29,466 nt of DNA from JBOHHM01 sp050725495. Lineage in GTDB: Bacteria; Pseudomonadota; Gammaproteobacteria; Burkholderiales; Burkholderiaceae_C. The notes under the pieces are model-generated. The model was not told the DNA's origin, ran no database searches, and worked only from the letters and a program-made list of their open reading frames with translations. Below are positions 15,601 to 22,671 of this stretch, in pieces (the stretch's first letter is position 1; every line of letters begins with the position of its first letter). The DNA is taken from the NCBI GenBank assembly GCA_050725495.1, contig JBOHHM010000044.1:1-29466 (forward strand), written 5' to 3'. A program made the translations under genes and the position numbers.

Positions 15601-16256
15601 TCGTGCACAAAGCTGAGCTCGCCAAACGCCTTGGCCGGTATGTCGACCCGCGGCTGGGCCTGCCCCACGACGCGGTACTCGGCCACCGGCTTGAGCGGCA
15701 CGTCACCATCGAGGCGCAGCTCGATGCGCTGGCCCCGCAGCAGCTCGCCGTAGCTCACGCGCGTGCCGGCGTCGTCGCGCAGGTGCACGACGCCCCCGTT
15801 GACCACGAGTTGGCCAGCCGGCACGCCCAGCCGGCTGGCGGCGCGTTCGACCAGCAAGGCCCGCGCCTGGGCGGCCGCCTGGCGCAGCGGCACGGCATGG
15901 ATCTGGATCGACGCGCTCGCGATGGTCGGGCCCTGGTTCGGTGCCCGGGCCGTATCGCCGAGCACCATCGCGACCTGCGCCATCGCGACGTCGAGTTCCT
16001 CGGCCACGATCTGGGCCAGCGCCGTGCGGATACCCGTGCCCAGGTCCACATGTCCGTTCAGCGCGATGACCTGGCCGTCGTCCCACACCGACAGCAGCAC
16101 TTCGACCCCCTCGGCCGGGTTGCCCGCAACGACCGGCGGCTGGCCCGGCGCGGGCGGCGGGGGCGGCGGCGGCTCGCGCGTGACGACCAGCACACCTTCG
16201 GCCTGCAGGAAGTCGCGCCGCGTGCGCAGGCCTGTCGATCGTGCGCCCTGGGTCAC
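12597..16256 (-). CDS. nicB: Nicotinate-dehydrogenase-like molybdopterin subunit with C-terminal triheme cytochrome c
   Basis: A 1219-residue protein with the NicB layout. Residues to about 760 form a xanthine-dehydrogenase-type molybdenum domain (GHVDLGTGIRTALAQIVAEELDV near the start; catalytic Glu719 in GAGESSSVPG). One membrane helix lies near 791-809 after ARRWWAR, then three cytochrome c motifs: CVTCH at 842, CGACH at 989 and CGACH at 1120. It hydroxylates nicotinate at C6 and sends electrons through the hemes to the respiratory chain. I place the start at GTG 16256, overlapping the iron-sulfur subunit stop as GTGA; this opens VTQGARSTGLRTRRDFL, as in relatives. The RRDFL motif looks Tat-like but lacks a good hydrophobic core. 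Heme attachment requires a periplasmic tail, while the RR before the helix suggests a cytoplasmic molybdenum domain. The substrate is inferred from cluster context; a related N-heterocycle is possible. Confidence 0.9.
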   Translation of the reverse strand: MTQGARSTGLRTRRDFLQAEGVLVVTREPPPPPPPAPGQPPVVAGNPAEGVEVLLSVWDDGQVIALNGHVDLGTGIRTALAQIVAEELDVAMAQVAMVLGDTARAPNQGPTIASASIQIHAVPLRQAAAQARALLVERAASRLGVPAGQLVVNGGVVHLRDDAGTRVSYGELLRGQRIELRLDGDVPLKPVAEYRVVGQAQPRVDIPAKAFGELSFVHDMRVPGMLHGRVVRPPYAGADHGDFIGNTFESVDESSIAHIPGVRAVVVIRDFVGVVAEREEHAEQAAAELRVRWKAWPGLPALDDLGQALRANPATPRRLVDEGDVDAALAGAAQAMPRTYIWPYQMHASIGPSCALADWRGEDARPHALTVYAGTQNPHVLRADLARLLGLADMAIEVVRMEAAGCYGRNCADDVAADAALLSRAVGAPVRVQLSREQEHLWEPKGAAQWMQVRGGLDGDGSIAAYDFSTSYPSNGAPTLALLLTRTIEPAAQVFEMGDRTARPPYEIDNLRVTVNDMAPILRASWLRGVSALPNSFAHESYVDELATAAGADPVAFRLSHLQDPRAHELLQATAERAGWLPHTRPQQQGATGDWLHGQGVAYARYVHSQWPGFGAAWAAWVADVDVNRVTGEVHVKRVVVGHDAGLMINPAGVRHQIHGNVVQTTSRALKERVRVDPLSNVVASREWGSYPILSFREVPVIEVMSMPRPDQPPLGAGESSSVPGTAAIANAIFDATGVRFRQPPFTPEVVRAALHPLAAPAASTAAQRPGPADHVAPVDIRWPPARRWWARAGALVVGAIGLGAAVLGWRSAIAPVTRPDASIYTAATIERGRLLAAAGNCVTCHTAAGGAPNAGGRAMETPFGTVYATNLTPDVETGIGAWSFSAFQRAMREGISRDGHRLYPAFPYTAYTQVTDDDLTALYAYLMAQPAVRSEVPQSRLAFPFGFRPLLAMWNALFLTPGALAQADPQRSAQWNRGAYLVNGLGHCGACHTERNAFGAERGGKAFLGGALIKGWEAPALTSATRAPVPWTEAELYRYLRLGHSAQHGVASGPMAPVVKELGALPDEDVRAMAHYLASFNPKLSEAEAAAAAQAAIARGQAAAGALAGPAQRMFEQACGACHHDGDGPRLLGVNIPLALNSNLHSERPDNLLRAILEGVREPATRDIGFMPAFKDALDDRQIAELARYMRQRFAPDKPPWRDLEAVAERVRRSPSGH

Positions 16257-16768
16257 GATTTTTCCAGCCCGGCGCGACGCGATGCCGCCAGCAACTCGGC
16301 TGCCCGCATCACGGCGCACACGATCTCCACATGCGTGCCGCAGCGGCACAGATTGCCGGCGAGCGCCTGCCGGACCTGCGTCTCGCTCGGTCGCGGCGTT
16401 TCAGCCAGCAAGGCAGCCGTCGTCATGATCATGCCGTTGAGGCAGTAGCCGCACTGCGCGGCCTGCTCGTCGATGAAGGCCTGCTGCACCGGGTGCGGCG
16501 ACCGGGCATCGCCCAGGCCTTCGAGCGTGGTGATGCGCCGGCCCGCGACCCCGCCCACAGGGATCACACAGGCGCGCGCGGCGACGCCATCGACGAGTAC
16601 CGTGCAGGCGCCGCACTGGCCGAGGCCGCAGCCGTACTTCGGGCCGTTGAGGCCCAGGTCGTTGCGTAGCACGCCGAGCAACGGCGCCTCGGGCGCCACG
16701 GCCAGGATATGCGGCACGCCATTGATGCTGAGCGTGATCGGACGGGCTTTCGCAGCCATCGCGGGCAT
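16253..16768 (-). CDS. nicA: Nicotinate-dehydrogenase-like [2Fe-2S] subunit
   Basis: A 171-residue small subunit of the xanthine dehydrogenase family with two [2Fe-2S] clusters. The N-terminal plant-type cluster uses Cys47, Cys52, Cys55 and Cys67 (YGCGLGQCGACTVLVDG). The C-terminal one uses Cys106, Cys109, Cys141 and Cys143 (QCGYCLNGMI and LCRCGTH). It passes electrons from the molybdenum centre to the cytochrome tail of its partner. Its stop overlaps the partner's GTG start, so the two should be translated together. The ATG at 16768 has no convincing ribosome binding site; MAAKARP at 16759 is an alternative start. No FAD subunit is present, which fits the NicAB type of enzyme and not the FAD-containing type of E. 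barkeri. Confidence 0.94.
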   Translation of the reverse strand: MPAMAAKARPITLSINGVPHILAVAPEAPLLGVLRNDLGLNGPKYGCGLGQCGACTVLVDGVAARACVIPVGGVAGRRITTLEGLGDARSPHPVQQAFIDEQAAQCGYCLNGMIMTTAALLAETPRPSETQVRQALAGNLCRCGTHVEIVCAVMRAAELLAASRRAGLEKS

Positions 16769-16778
16769 CGGTCGTCGA

Positions 16779-17234
16779 TCAGCTTGCGGGGTTGGCGTCG
16801 ATACCGCTGATCTTGCGCAGCAGGCTGACGATGGCTTCGCGCTCGGCGGCGTCGAGCTCGCCGAAGGTGCGCTCGGAGATCTGCCGCGCGAAGGGCACGG
16901 TCTGCTCGATCATGTCCCGGCCCGCAGGCGTCAGGCTCACGAGCATGTGGCGGGTGTCGCCCGGCTGGTGGGCCACCGCGAGCAGCTCGCGCCACTTCAG
17001 GCGCTCGACGATCCCGCGCACCGAGGCCTCATCGATCGCCGTCGCGCGCACGATCTCGCCGACCTGGCAGGACCCGTTGTCGCGCACGCAGCACAGGACC
17101 ACGAACTGCGCCGCGGTCAATTGCGAGTCCGAAACGACCTCCTGGAAGATGGCCGTGTGGCGCTGGTAGGCCCGGCGCAGCAGGTGGCCGATTTGTTCCG
17201 AGAACTTGTAGTCGCTTGAGGATGAGGTGGACAT
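16779..17234 (-). CDS. MarR-family regulator, NicR-like position
   Basis: A 151-residue MarR protein. HLLRRAYQRHTAIFQEV is a dimerisation helix, LTAAQFVVLCCVRDNG and CQVGEIVRATAIDEASVRGIVERLKWRELL form the winged helix (about 40-90), and RHMLVSLTPAGRDMIEQ the wing. The start at 17234 has GGAG seven bases upstream; an ATG at 17246 would add four residues. It lies between the ABC transporter genes and the nicA-like gene (10-base gap), all on one strand, so it is probably part of the large operon and autoregulated. In Pseudomonas putida the MarR protein NicR controls the genes acting on 6-hydroxynicotinate; a similar ligand here is plausible but inferred. Confidence 0.87.
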   Translation of the reverse strand: MSTSSSSDYKFSEQIGHLLRRAYQRHTAIFQEVVSDSQLTAAQFVVLCCVRDNGSCQVGEIVRATAIDEASVRGIVERLKWRELLAVAHQPGDTRHMLVSLTPAGRDMIEQTVPFARQISERTFGELDAAEREAIVSLLRKISGIDANPAS

Positions 17235-17278
17235 GGTGGGCTCCATGGTTGGGGAAACTGGAAGGCAATGCCAGGGGC

Positions 17279-18028
17279 TCAGACGCTCAGGTAGGCGCGC
17301 CGCACTTTCTCGTTGGCGGCCAGTTCGTCCATCGAGCCGCTGTAGCGAATCTGGCCCTTCTCCAGCACATAGGCGCGGTCGGACACCAGTTCGGCAAAGT
17401 GCATGTTCTGCTCCGACAGCAAGATGCTCACGCCCTGCGCCTTGAGCTCCAGGATCATGTGCGCCATCTGCTCCACGATGACCGGGGCCACGCCCTCGGA
17501 CGGCTCGTCGAGCAGCACCAGGTAGGGGTTGCCCATCAGCGTGCGCGCCACCGTCAGCATCTGCTGCTCGCCGCCGCTCATGCGGCCGCCCGGGCGGTCG
17601 GGCATCTCGCCGAGGTTGGGAAAGAGCTTGAACAGGCGCTGCGGCGTCCAATGCGGCGCGGAGGCGCCGTCGGGCCAGCGGCGCGGCGGCTGGCGGCCGA
17701 CCTCGAGGTTCTCGCTGACCGTCAGGTCGGTGAAGATGCGGCGGTCCTCGGGCACGAAGCCCAGGCCATGGGCGGCCACCTCGTGCGGCTCGCTGTCCGA
17801 GATGTCGCGTCCCATGAACGACAGCGTGCCGCGGCGCTTGTCGAGCATGCCCATCACCGCCTTGAGCGTGGTGGACTTGCCCGCGCCGTTGCGGCCCATC
17901 AGGGCCACGACCTCGCCGCGCCCCACCTGCAGATTGACGTCGAACAGGATCTGAGCGGCGCCATACCAGGCGGCCAGGGCGCGCACGTCGAGCAGCAGCT
18001 CGGCGCCGGTCTTGTCGTGTGCGCTCAT
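17279..18028 (-). CDS. livF: ABC transporter ATP-binding protein, LivF type
   Basis: A 249-residue ATPase of the branched-chain amino acid/amide transporter family. Walker A GRNGAGKST, signature MSGGEQQML, Walker B LVLLDEPSEG and the C-terminal KVRRAYLSV typical of LivF are present. The ATG shares one base with the livG stop (TGATG), so translation is coupled. With livG, the fused permease and the binding protein it makes a complete importer. Its place inside a pyridine-degradation gene set suggests the cargo is nicotinate, 6-hydroxynicotinate or a related acid and not an amino acid; this is inference. Confidence 0.93.
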   Translation of the reverse strand: MSAHDKTGAELLLDVRALAAWYGAAQILFDVNLQVGRGEVVALMGRNGAGKSTTLKAVMGMLDKRRGTLSFMGRDISDSEPHEVAAHGLGFVPEDRRIFTDLTVSENLEVGRQPPRRWPDGASAPHWTPQRLFKLFPNLGEMPDRPGGRMSGGEQQMLTVARTLMGNPYLVLLDEPSEGVAPVIVEQMAHMILELKAQGVSILLSEQNMHFAELVSDRAYVLEKGQIRYSGSMDELAANEKVRRAYLSV

Positions 18029-18807
18029 CACGCCACCTCCTTCGTCAGCACTTCCTTCTCGAAGGTCTTGCCACTGCCGAAATAGACCTCCTGGACCTTC
18101 GGGTGGTCGCGGATCGCGTGCGGCTTGCCTTCGGCGATCAACCGCCCGCGGGCCAGCACGATCATGCGGTCGGCATAGGCGAACACCACGTCCATGCTGT
18201 GCTCGGTGAACAGCACCGCCATGCCGCGCTCGACCACGAGCTGCTTGGTCAGCGCCATCAGTTCGTTGCGCTCCTTGGGCGCCATGCCCGCAGTGGGCTC
18301 GTCCATCAGCAGCAGCTTCGGGCGGTTGGCCATCGCGATCGCCAGCTCGACGCGCTTGACGTCGCCGTAGGCGAGCACGCTGCACGGCCGGTCGGCCTGG
18401 GCGGCCATGCCGACCTGGTCGAGCAAGGCCAGCGCCTCGCTGCGCTTGTGATCGGCCGCGCGGCGCCACATCGAGAACAGCTTGCTGTCGGCCGACAGCA
18501 GTGCCATCTGCACGTTCTCGACCACCGTGAGCGAGGCAAAGGTCTCGGCGATCTGGAAGGTGCGGCCAACGCCCAGGTGCCAGATCTGGCGGGGCTTGAG
18601 GCCGACCAGTTCGACCCCGTCGAGCCGGATCGACCCGACATCGGCGCGCAGCTGTCCATTGACCATGTTGAAGGTGGTGGACTTGCCGGCCCCGTTGGGA
18701 CCGATCAGCGCGAGCAGCTCGCCCGAATTCAGCTCGAAATCGATGCCGTCGACCGCCCTCACACCGCCGAAGGACTTGCCCAGGCCGCTGACCTGCAAAA
18801 GGCTCAT
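18028..18807 (-). CDS. livG: ABC transporter ATP-binding protein, LivG type
   Basis: A 259-residue ATPase. Walker A GPNGAGKST follows FELNSGELLALI, then VGRTFQIAETFASLTVVENV, the LivG-type signature region VLAYGDVKRVELA, and Walker B LLLMDEPTAGMAPKE. The C-terminus is slightly long (EVYFGSGKTFEKEVLTKEVA). The ATG overlaps the permease stop by four bases (ATGA) and its own stop overlaps livF by one. It energises the same importer as livF. Confidence 0.93.
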   Translation of the reverse strand: MSLLQVSGLGKSFGGVRAVDGIDFELNSGELLALIGPNGAGKSTTFNMVNGQLRADVGSIRLDGVELVGLKPRQIWHLGVGRTFQIAETFASLTVVENVQMALLSADSKLFSMWRRAADHKRSEALALLDQVGMAAQADRPCSVLAYGDVKRVELAIAMANRPKLLLMDEPTAGMAPKERNELMALTKQLVVERGMAVLFTEHSMDVVFAYADRMIVLARGRLIAEGKPHAIRDHPKVQEVYFGSGKTFEKEVLTKEVA

Positions 18808-20702
18808 GACTGCGCCTCCTTCGATTCACGCTTGTTGTAGACGACCTGGCGCACGAAGCCGGCGATGCCTTGCGGGAACAGCAGCACCAGGATCAGGATG
18901 ATGGCGCCGAGCATGGCGCGCCAGTACTCGGTGTTGCGGGCGACCGTGTCGTGCAGCCAGGTGAAGGTCACGGCGCCCACCGCCGGCCCGGCCAGCGTTT
19001 GAAGTCCGCCGAGCAGGACCATGACGAGACCGTCGACCGACTTGCTCACGTGCAGGCTCTCGGGCGAGATGCTGCCCTTGGAGAACGCGAACAGCGCGCC
19101 GGCCAGGCCGGCGAAGAGGCCGGCGACGACGAAGGCCGTCCATTGCACGCGCTTCACATCGATGCCGATCGCGTCCGCGCGCAGCGCCGAATCGCGCCCC
19201 GCCCGCATCGCATAGCCAAATGGGGAGAACAGAGCGCGCCGCAGCAGCAGCACCGCGCCGACCACCAGCATGAGCGTGAGGTAGTAGTAGCTGCGCTTGT
19301 CGGACAGCCACGCGGACGGCCACACCCCGGTCAAGCCGTTGCTGCCGCCGGTGAAGTTGTCCCATTGATAGACGATGGCCCAGGCGATTTGCGCGAAGGC
19401 CAGCGTCAGCATCGCGAGGTACACCCCGGACAGACGTACGCTGAACCAGCCCACGACCAGCGCGCCGACCGCAGCGATCAGCGGCGCGGCAACGAGGGTC
19501 AGCTCCATCGGCAGCTGCAGCGAGCGCACCAGCAGCGCCGCGGCATAGGCGCCGAGCCCGAAGTAGGCGGCATGGCCGAAGGAATGCATCCCGGCCGGAC
19601 CCATGATGAAGTGCAAGCTGGTGGCGAACAGCGCGGCGATCAGCAGGTCGATCACCAGCACGGTCACGTAGGGCGACTGCTGCGTCAGCGCCGGCAGTGC
19701 CACCAGCACCAGTGCCAGGGCAGCGGCTGCCGCCTTGAAAAGCTTGTCGGCGGGCCGCAGCGGCGCCTCGGTCGCGCCAAGATGGCGGCTCGGCGCTTGG
19801 GCCCGGCCCATCAGGCCCCAGGGGCGCACCACCAGCACCACGGCCATCACGACGAACTCGACCACCAGCGTCAGTTTGGAAAACGAGATGCTGAAACCGA
19901 ACAGCTCAACCAGCCCGAGCCAGATGCAAATGGCCTTGAGCTCCGCGATCAGCAGCGCCGCGACGAAGGCGCCGGGGATCGATCCCATGCCGCCCACCAC
20001 CACGACCACGAAGGCCGCGCCTATGGTGTGCAGGTCCATCTCCAGGTTCGCCGGCTCGCGCGGCAGCTGCAGCGCACCGCCCAGGCCCGCGAGCATCGCG
20101 CCCAGCGCGAACACGGCCGTGAACAGCCAGGCCTGGTTCACTCCCAGCGCGCCGACCATCTCGCGGTCCTGCGTCGCGGCACGCACCAGCGTGCCCCAGC
20201 GTGTGCGCGTGAGCAGCAGCCACAGCAGCCCCAGCACCACCGGCCCGACGACGATCAGGAACAGGTCGTAGGCAGGGAACTGCCGCCCCAGCAGCGTCAC
20301 CGCACCCGACAGCCCCGGCGCGCGAGGCCCCAGCAGTTCGTCCGGCCCCCAGAACCGCAGCACGGCGTCCTTGATCACGAGCACCAGTGCAAACGTAGCC
20401 AGCAACTGGAACAGCTCGGGCGCACGGTAGATGCGGCGCAACAGCAGGACCTCGACCAGGGCGCCGAGCGTGCCCACGACCAGCGCCGCCAGCACCAGCG
20501 CGGCCCAGAAACCCATGCCGGCGCCCATGCGCGCGACCAGGGAGTAGGCAACGTACACGCCCACCATGTAGAACGAGCCGTGCGCGAAGTTGACGATGCG
20601 CGTGACACCGAAGATCAGCGACAGCCCCGCGGCGACCAGGAACAGCGACGAGGCACCGGCCAGACCGTTGAGCAGCTGAGCAACAAAGCTAGAGAAGTCC
20701 AT
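18804..20702 (-). CDS. Fused LivH-LivM permease of the ABC importer
   Basis: A 632-residue membrane protein that joins both permease halves. Residues 1 to about 295 are LivH-like (GLSLIFGVTRIVNFAHGSFYMVG, VRAATQDREMVGALGVN, GGMGSIPGAFVAALLIAE). After a hydrophilic linker (roughly 297-320, with APSRHLGATEAPLRPADK) the LivM-like half follows (LIAALFATSLHFIMGPAGMHSFGHAAYFGLGAYAAA, MLTLAFAQIAWAIVYQW, GLFAGLAGALFAFSKG). Both halves keep their hydrophobic helices, so the fusion should form the whole channel. The start is ATG 20702 with AGGAAGG seven bases upstream; a TTG at 20705 is less likely. Such fusions are known in the family, but separate genes are more common. Confidence 0.92.
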   Translation of the reverse strand: MDFSSFVAQLLNGLAGASSLFLVAAGLSLIFGVTRIVNFAHGSFYMVGVYVAYSLVARMGAGMGFWAALVLAALVVGTLGALVEVLLLRRIYRAPELFQLLATFALVLVIKDAVLRFWGPDELLGPRAPGLSGAVTLLGRQFPAYDLFLIVVGPVVLGLLWLLLTRTRWGTLVRAATQDREMVGALGVNQAWLFTAVFALGAMLAGLGGALQLPREPANLEMDLHTIGAAFVVVVVGGMGSIPGAFVAALLIAELKAICIWLGLVELFGFSISFSKLTLVVEFVVMAVVLVVRPWGLMGRAQAPSRHLGATEAPLRPADKLFKAAAAALALVLVALPALTQQSPYVTVLVIDLLIAALFATSLHFIMGPAGMHSFGHAAYFGLGAYAAALLVRSLQLPMELTLVAAPLIAAVGALVVGWFSVRLSGVYLAMLTLAFAQIAWAIVYQWDNFTGGSNGLTGVWPSAWLSDKRSYYYLTLMLVVGAVLLLRRALFSPFGYAMRAGRDSALRADAIGIDVKRVQWTAFVVAGLFAGLAGALFAFSKGSISPESLHVSKSVDGLVMVLLGGLQTLAGPAVGAVTFTWLHDTVARNTEYWRAMLGAIILILVLLFPQGIAGFVRQVVYNKRESKEAQS

Positions 20703-20763
20703 CAAACAACCTTCCTCTGTGCGAGGGTCCGAAGGCTCGGGGCAGTGAGCGACATGATCTGGC

Positions 20764-21978
20764 TCAATCGAGCGCGCGCAGCTTTCTGACTTCCTCGGCG
20801 GAAGGCAGGTACTTGGCGCCGTCGAGATAACGGTAGTCCACCATCACGCCCTTGCCGCCCTCGTTCTTGGTGCGGCCCACATAGCTGCCCATGGTGGACT
20901 GGTGGTCTTCCGCACGGTAGGTGATCTTGCCCAATGGCGTGTTGACCTGCAGTCCCTTGAAGGCCGCGATCAGCTTCTCGGTCTCGCTGGACTTGGCCTT
21001 CTTCATGCCCTCGGCCAGCGACCAGATCGCGCTGTAACCCACGATGGTGCCCAGCCGCGGGTAGTCGTTGAATTTGCGCTGATAGGCCGCCAGGAAGGCC
21101 TTGTGCTCGGGGGTCTGGATGCCGTACCAGGGGTAGCCCGTGACCAGCCAGCCGTTCGGTGCCTCGTCCTTGAGCGGGTCGAGGTACTCGGGCTCGCCGG
21201 TGAGCAGGCTCACGACCTCGCGGCCCTGGAACAGGGCGCGCGTATTGCCTTCGCGCACGAACTTCGAGAGGTCGGCGCCGAACAGCACGTTGAAAATCGC
21301 ATCAGGCTTGGCATCGGCCAGCGCCTGCACCACGCTGCCCGAGTCCACCTTGCCCAGCGGCGGCGCCTGCTCGGCAACGAACTCCACATCGGGCTGCGCG
21401 GCCTTGAGCAGCTGCTTGAAGGTGGCCGCGGCCGACTGGCCGTATTCGTAATTGGGATAGACCAGGGCCCAGCGCTTTTTCTTCATCGCGGCCGCGTCCG
21501 GTACGAGCATGGCCACCTGCATGTAGGTCGAGGGCCGCAGCCGGAAGGTGTAGCGGTTGCCGTTTTGCCAGACGATCTTGTCCGTCAGCGGCTCTCCGGC
21601 CAGGAAGAAGACCTTCTTTTGCTTGGCAAAGTCGGTCAGCGCCAGGCCGATATGCGACAGGAAGGTGCCGGTCAGCACATCCACCTTCTCGCGCGACACG
21701 AGCTCTTCAGCCACGCGCACGGCGTCGCCAGGGTTGGCGTTGTCGTCGCGCGTGATCAGTTCGATCTTGCGGCCATGGATGCCGCCGGCCGCGTTGATCT
21801 CATCGACCGCGAGCTCCATGCCCTTCTTGTAGGGCTCGAGGAAGGCGGGCTGCGCCTTGTAGCTGTTGATCTCGCCGATCTTGATCACACCCTGCGCATA
21901 CGCAGGGATCGCGCAGGCCGCCACGGCGGCGCCGAGAAGGGCAGCGTTCACCGCTTGCCGGAAGGGTCGCATTGTCAT
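20764..21978 (-). CDS. Branched-chain-amino-acid-type ABC transporter substrate-binding protein
   Basis: A 404-residue periplasmic receptor of the LivK/amide-binding family (type I fold). The start at 21978 gives a signal peptide (basic MTMRPFRQ, hydrophobic Ala-rich core, probable cleavage after AYAQ near residue 28) and has AGGAG six bases upstream. Mature landmarks are IKIGEINSYKAQP, GMELAVDEINAAGGIHGRKIELITRDDNANPGDAVRVAEELV and the central LVYPNYEYGQSAAATFKQLL. It precedes the permease and ATPase genes in the same operon. The family takes up amino acids, amides, urea and aromatic acids, so a pyridine carboxylate is a fair inference from its neighbours, not a reading of the sequence. Confidence 0.92.
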   Translation of the reverse strand: MTMRPFRQAVNAALLGAAVAACAIPAYAQGVIKIGEINSYKAQPAFLEPYKKGMELAVDEINAAGGIHGRKIELITRDDNANPGDAVRVAEELVSREKVDVLTGTFLSHIGLALTDFAKQKKVFFLAGEPLTDKIVWQNGNRYTFRLRPSTYMQVAMLVPDAAAMKKKRWALVYPNYEYGQSAAATFKQLLKAAQPDVEFVAEQAPPLGKVDSGSVVQALADAKPDAIFNVLFGADLSKFVREGNTRALFQGREVVSLLTGEPEYLDPLKDEAPNGWLVTGYPWYGIQTPEHKAFLAAYQRKFNDYPRLGTIVGYSAIWSLAEGMKKAKSSETEKLIAAFKGLQVNTPLGKITYRAEDHQSTMGSYVGRTKNEGGKGVMVDYRYLDGAKYLPSAEEVRKLRALD

Positions 21979-22030
21979 CGTTGACTCCTGGTAGTTCCAA
22001 GTGGGGGGAGGTGCTGCGTGGCTCGACGAC

Positions 22031-22615
22031 TTAGCGCAAGCCGTCTTCACCCTTGATTTCGTGGGCCTGCAGGCCCCCGATGCGTGGCAGCGGACGGCCG
22101 CTGTCGGTAACGACGACCGCCACCACGATCTCGTTGGCCCTCGGCGCATCGCTCACGCGAGCTTCCATGGCGTCGAAGTGGCTGCGCACATAGGCGGCGT
22201 CCTTGTGACCGAGCGGCACGTCAATGGCGGTGCCGAGGCCGCCGCGCTTCTTGCTCGAGGGCACGAGCGCCGCGCCCTTCTCAACGGCCTTGCGCAAGGG
22301 CGCGCCCAGTTTGGGGTGCAGAATGGCGGCGGCGTGCTCGATCTCCCCTGCCTCGCCGACGATCGCCGCCTTGCCATAGCTGTGCGCCCGGCCCGGCTCG
22401 ATGCCCAGCGCCTGCACGCACTTTTGGCCGAGCAAGCCGCCCAGCTCCTCGCCGATGGCAACGAGCTCGTCGAGGTTCTCGACGTAGCGGCCCGCGCAAG
22501 GGTTGTCGATGACGGCCATCGCGAGCGCCTTGCGCACCGGCGGCTCGACGGCCCGCCCCATCTCGATGCGGGTCTCGTCGAGCTGAACGATCAGTTTGCG
22601 AATTCGGGCTGACAT
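22031..22615 (-). CDS. DUF1185 (amino acid synthesis family) protein, first of tandem pair
   Basis: A 194-residue protein of the DUF1185/AA_synth family, whose biochemical function I do not know to be established. Conserved stretches shared with its neighbour at 22672 are NP(C/F)AGRY, YGKAAIVG.AGE.EHAA, (V/I)PS(S/T)KK.GG.G, the DVPL.H..A.YVRSHFDA segment and the C-terminal EI...DGLR. The start at 22615 is well supported by AGGAG six bases upstream. There is no signal peptide or membrane segment, so it should be cytosolic. It lies between its longer paralogue and the ABC binding protein. The conserved Lys, His and Asp residues could form an active site or ligand pocket. A role in a pyridine-ring-product step is possible but unproven. 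Confidence 0.85.
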   Translation of the reverse strand: MSARIRKLIVQLDETRIEMGRAVEPPVRKALAMAVIDNPCAGRYVENLDELVAIGEELGGLLGQKCVQALGIEPGRAHSYGKAAIVGEAGEIEHAAAILHPKLGAPLRKAVEKGAALVPSSKKRGGLGTAIDVPLGHKDAAYVRSHFDAMEARVSDAPRANEIVVAVVVTDSGRPLPRIGGLQAHEIKGEDGLR

Positions 22616-22671
22616 GGTTGGCTCCTGGATCGATAAAAGGTGGTGGTGTGCGAACGTTCAGGCGCGGATGC

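Noticed and set aside
16141..16180. Run of G and C triplets encoding PPPPPPP, considered as a microsatellite
   Set aside because: It encodes a proline stretch in the nicB-like N-terminal region that also occurs in relatives as I recall them, and shows no repeated unit beyond proline codons.
12597..16349. Start of the nicB-like gene at ATG 16349
   Set aside because: It would overlap the nicA-like gene by about 97 bases and the extra residues are arginine-rich shadow. The GTG at 16256 forms a GTGA overlap and gives the expected N-terminus.
14910..16448. 512-codon plus-strand open frame opposite the nicB-like gene
   Set aside because: It covers the real molybdenum domain and the nicA-nicB junction in antisense and has a typical shadow composition.
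18870..20789. 639-codon plus-strand open frame opposite the permease
   Set aside because: It is very rich in Gln, His, Arg and Glu, as expected from reading a hydrophobic membrane-protein gene backwards; no domain is seen.
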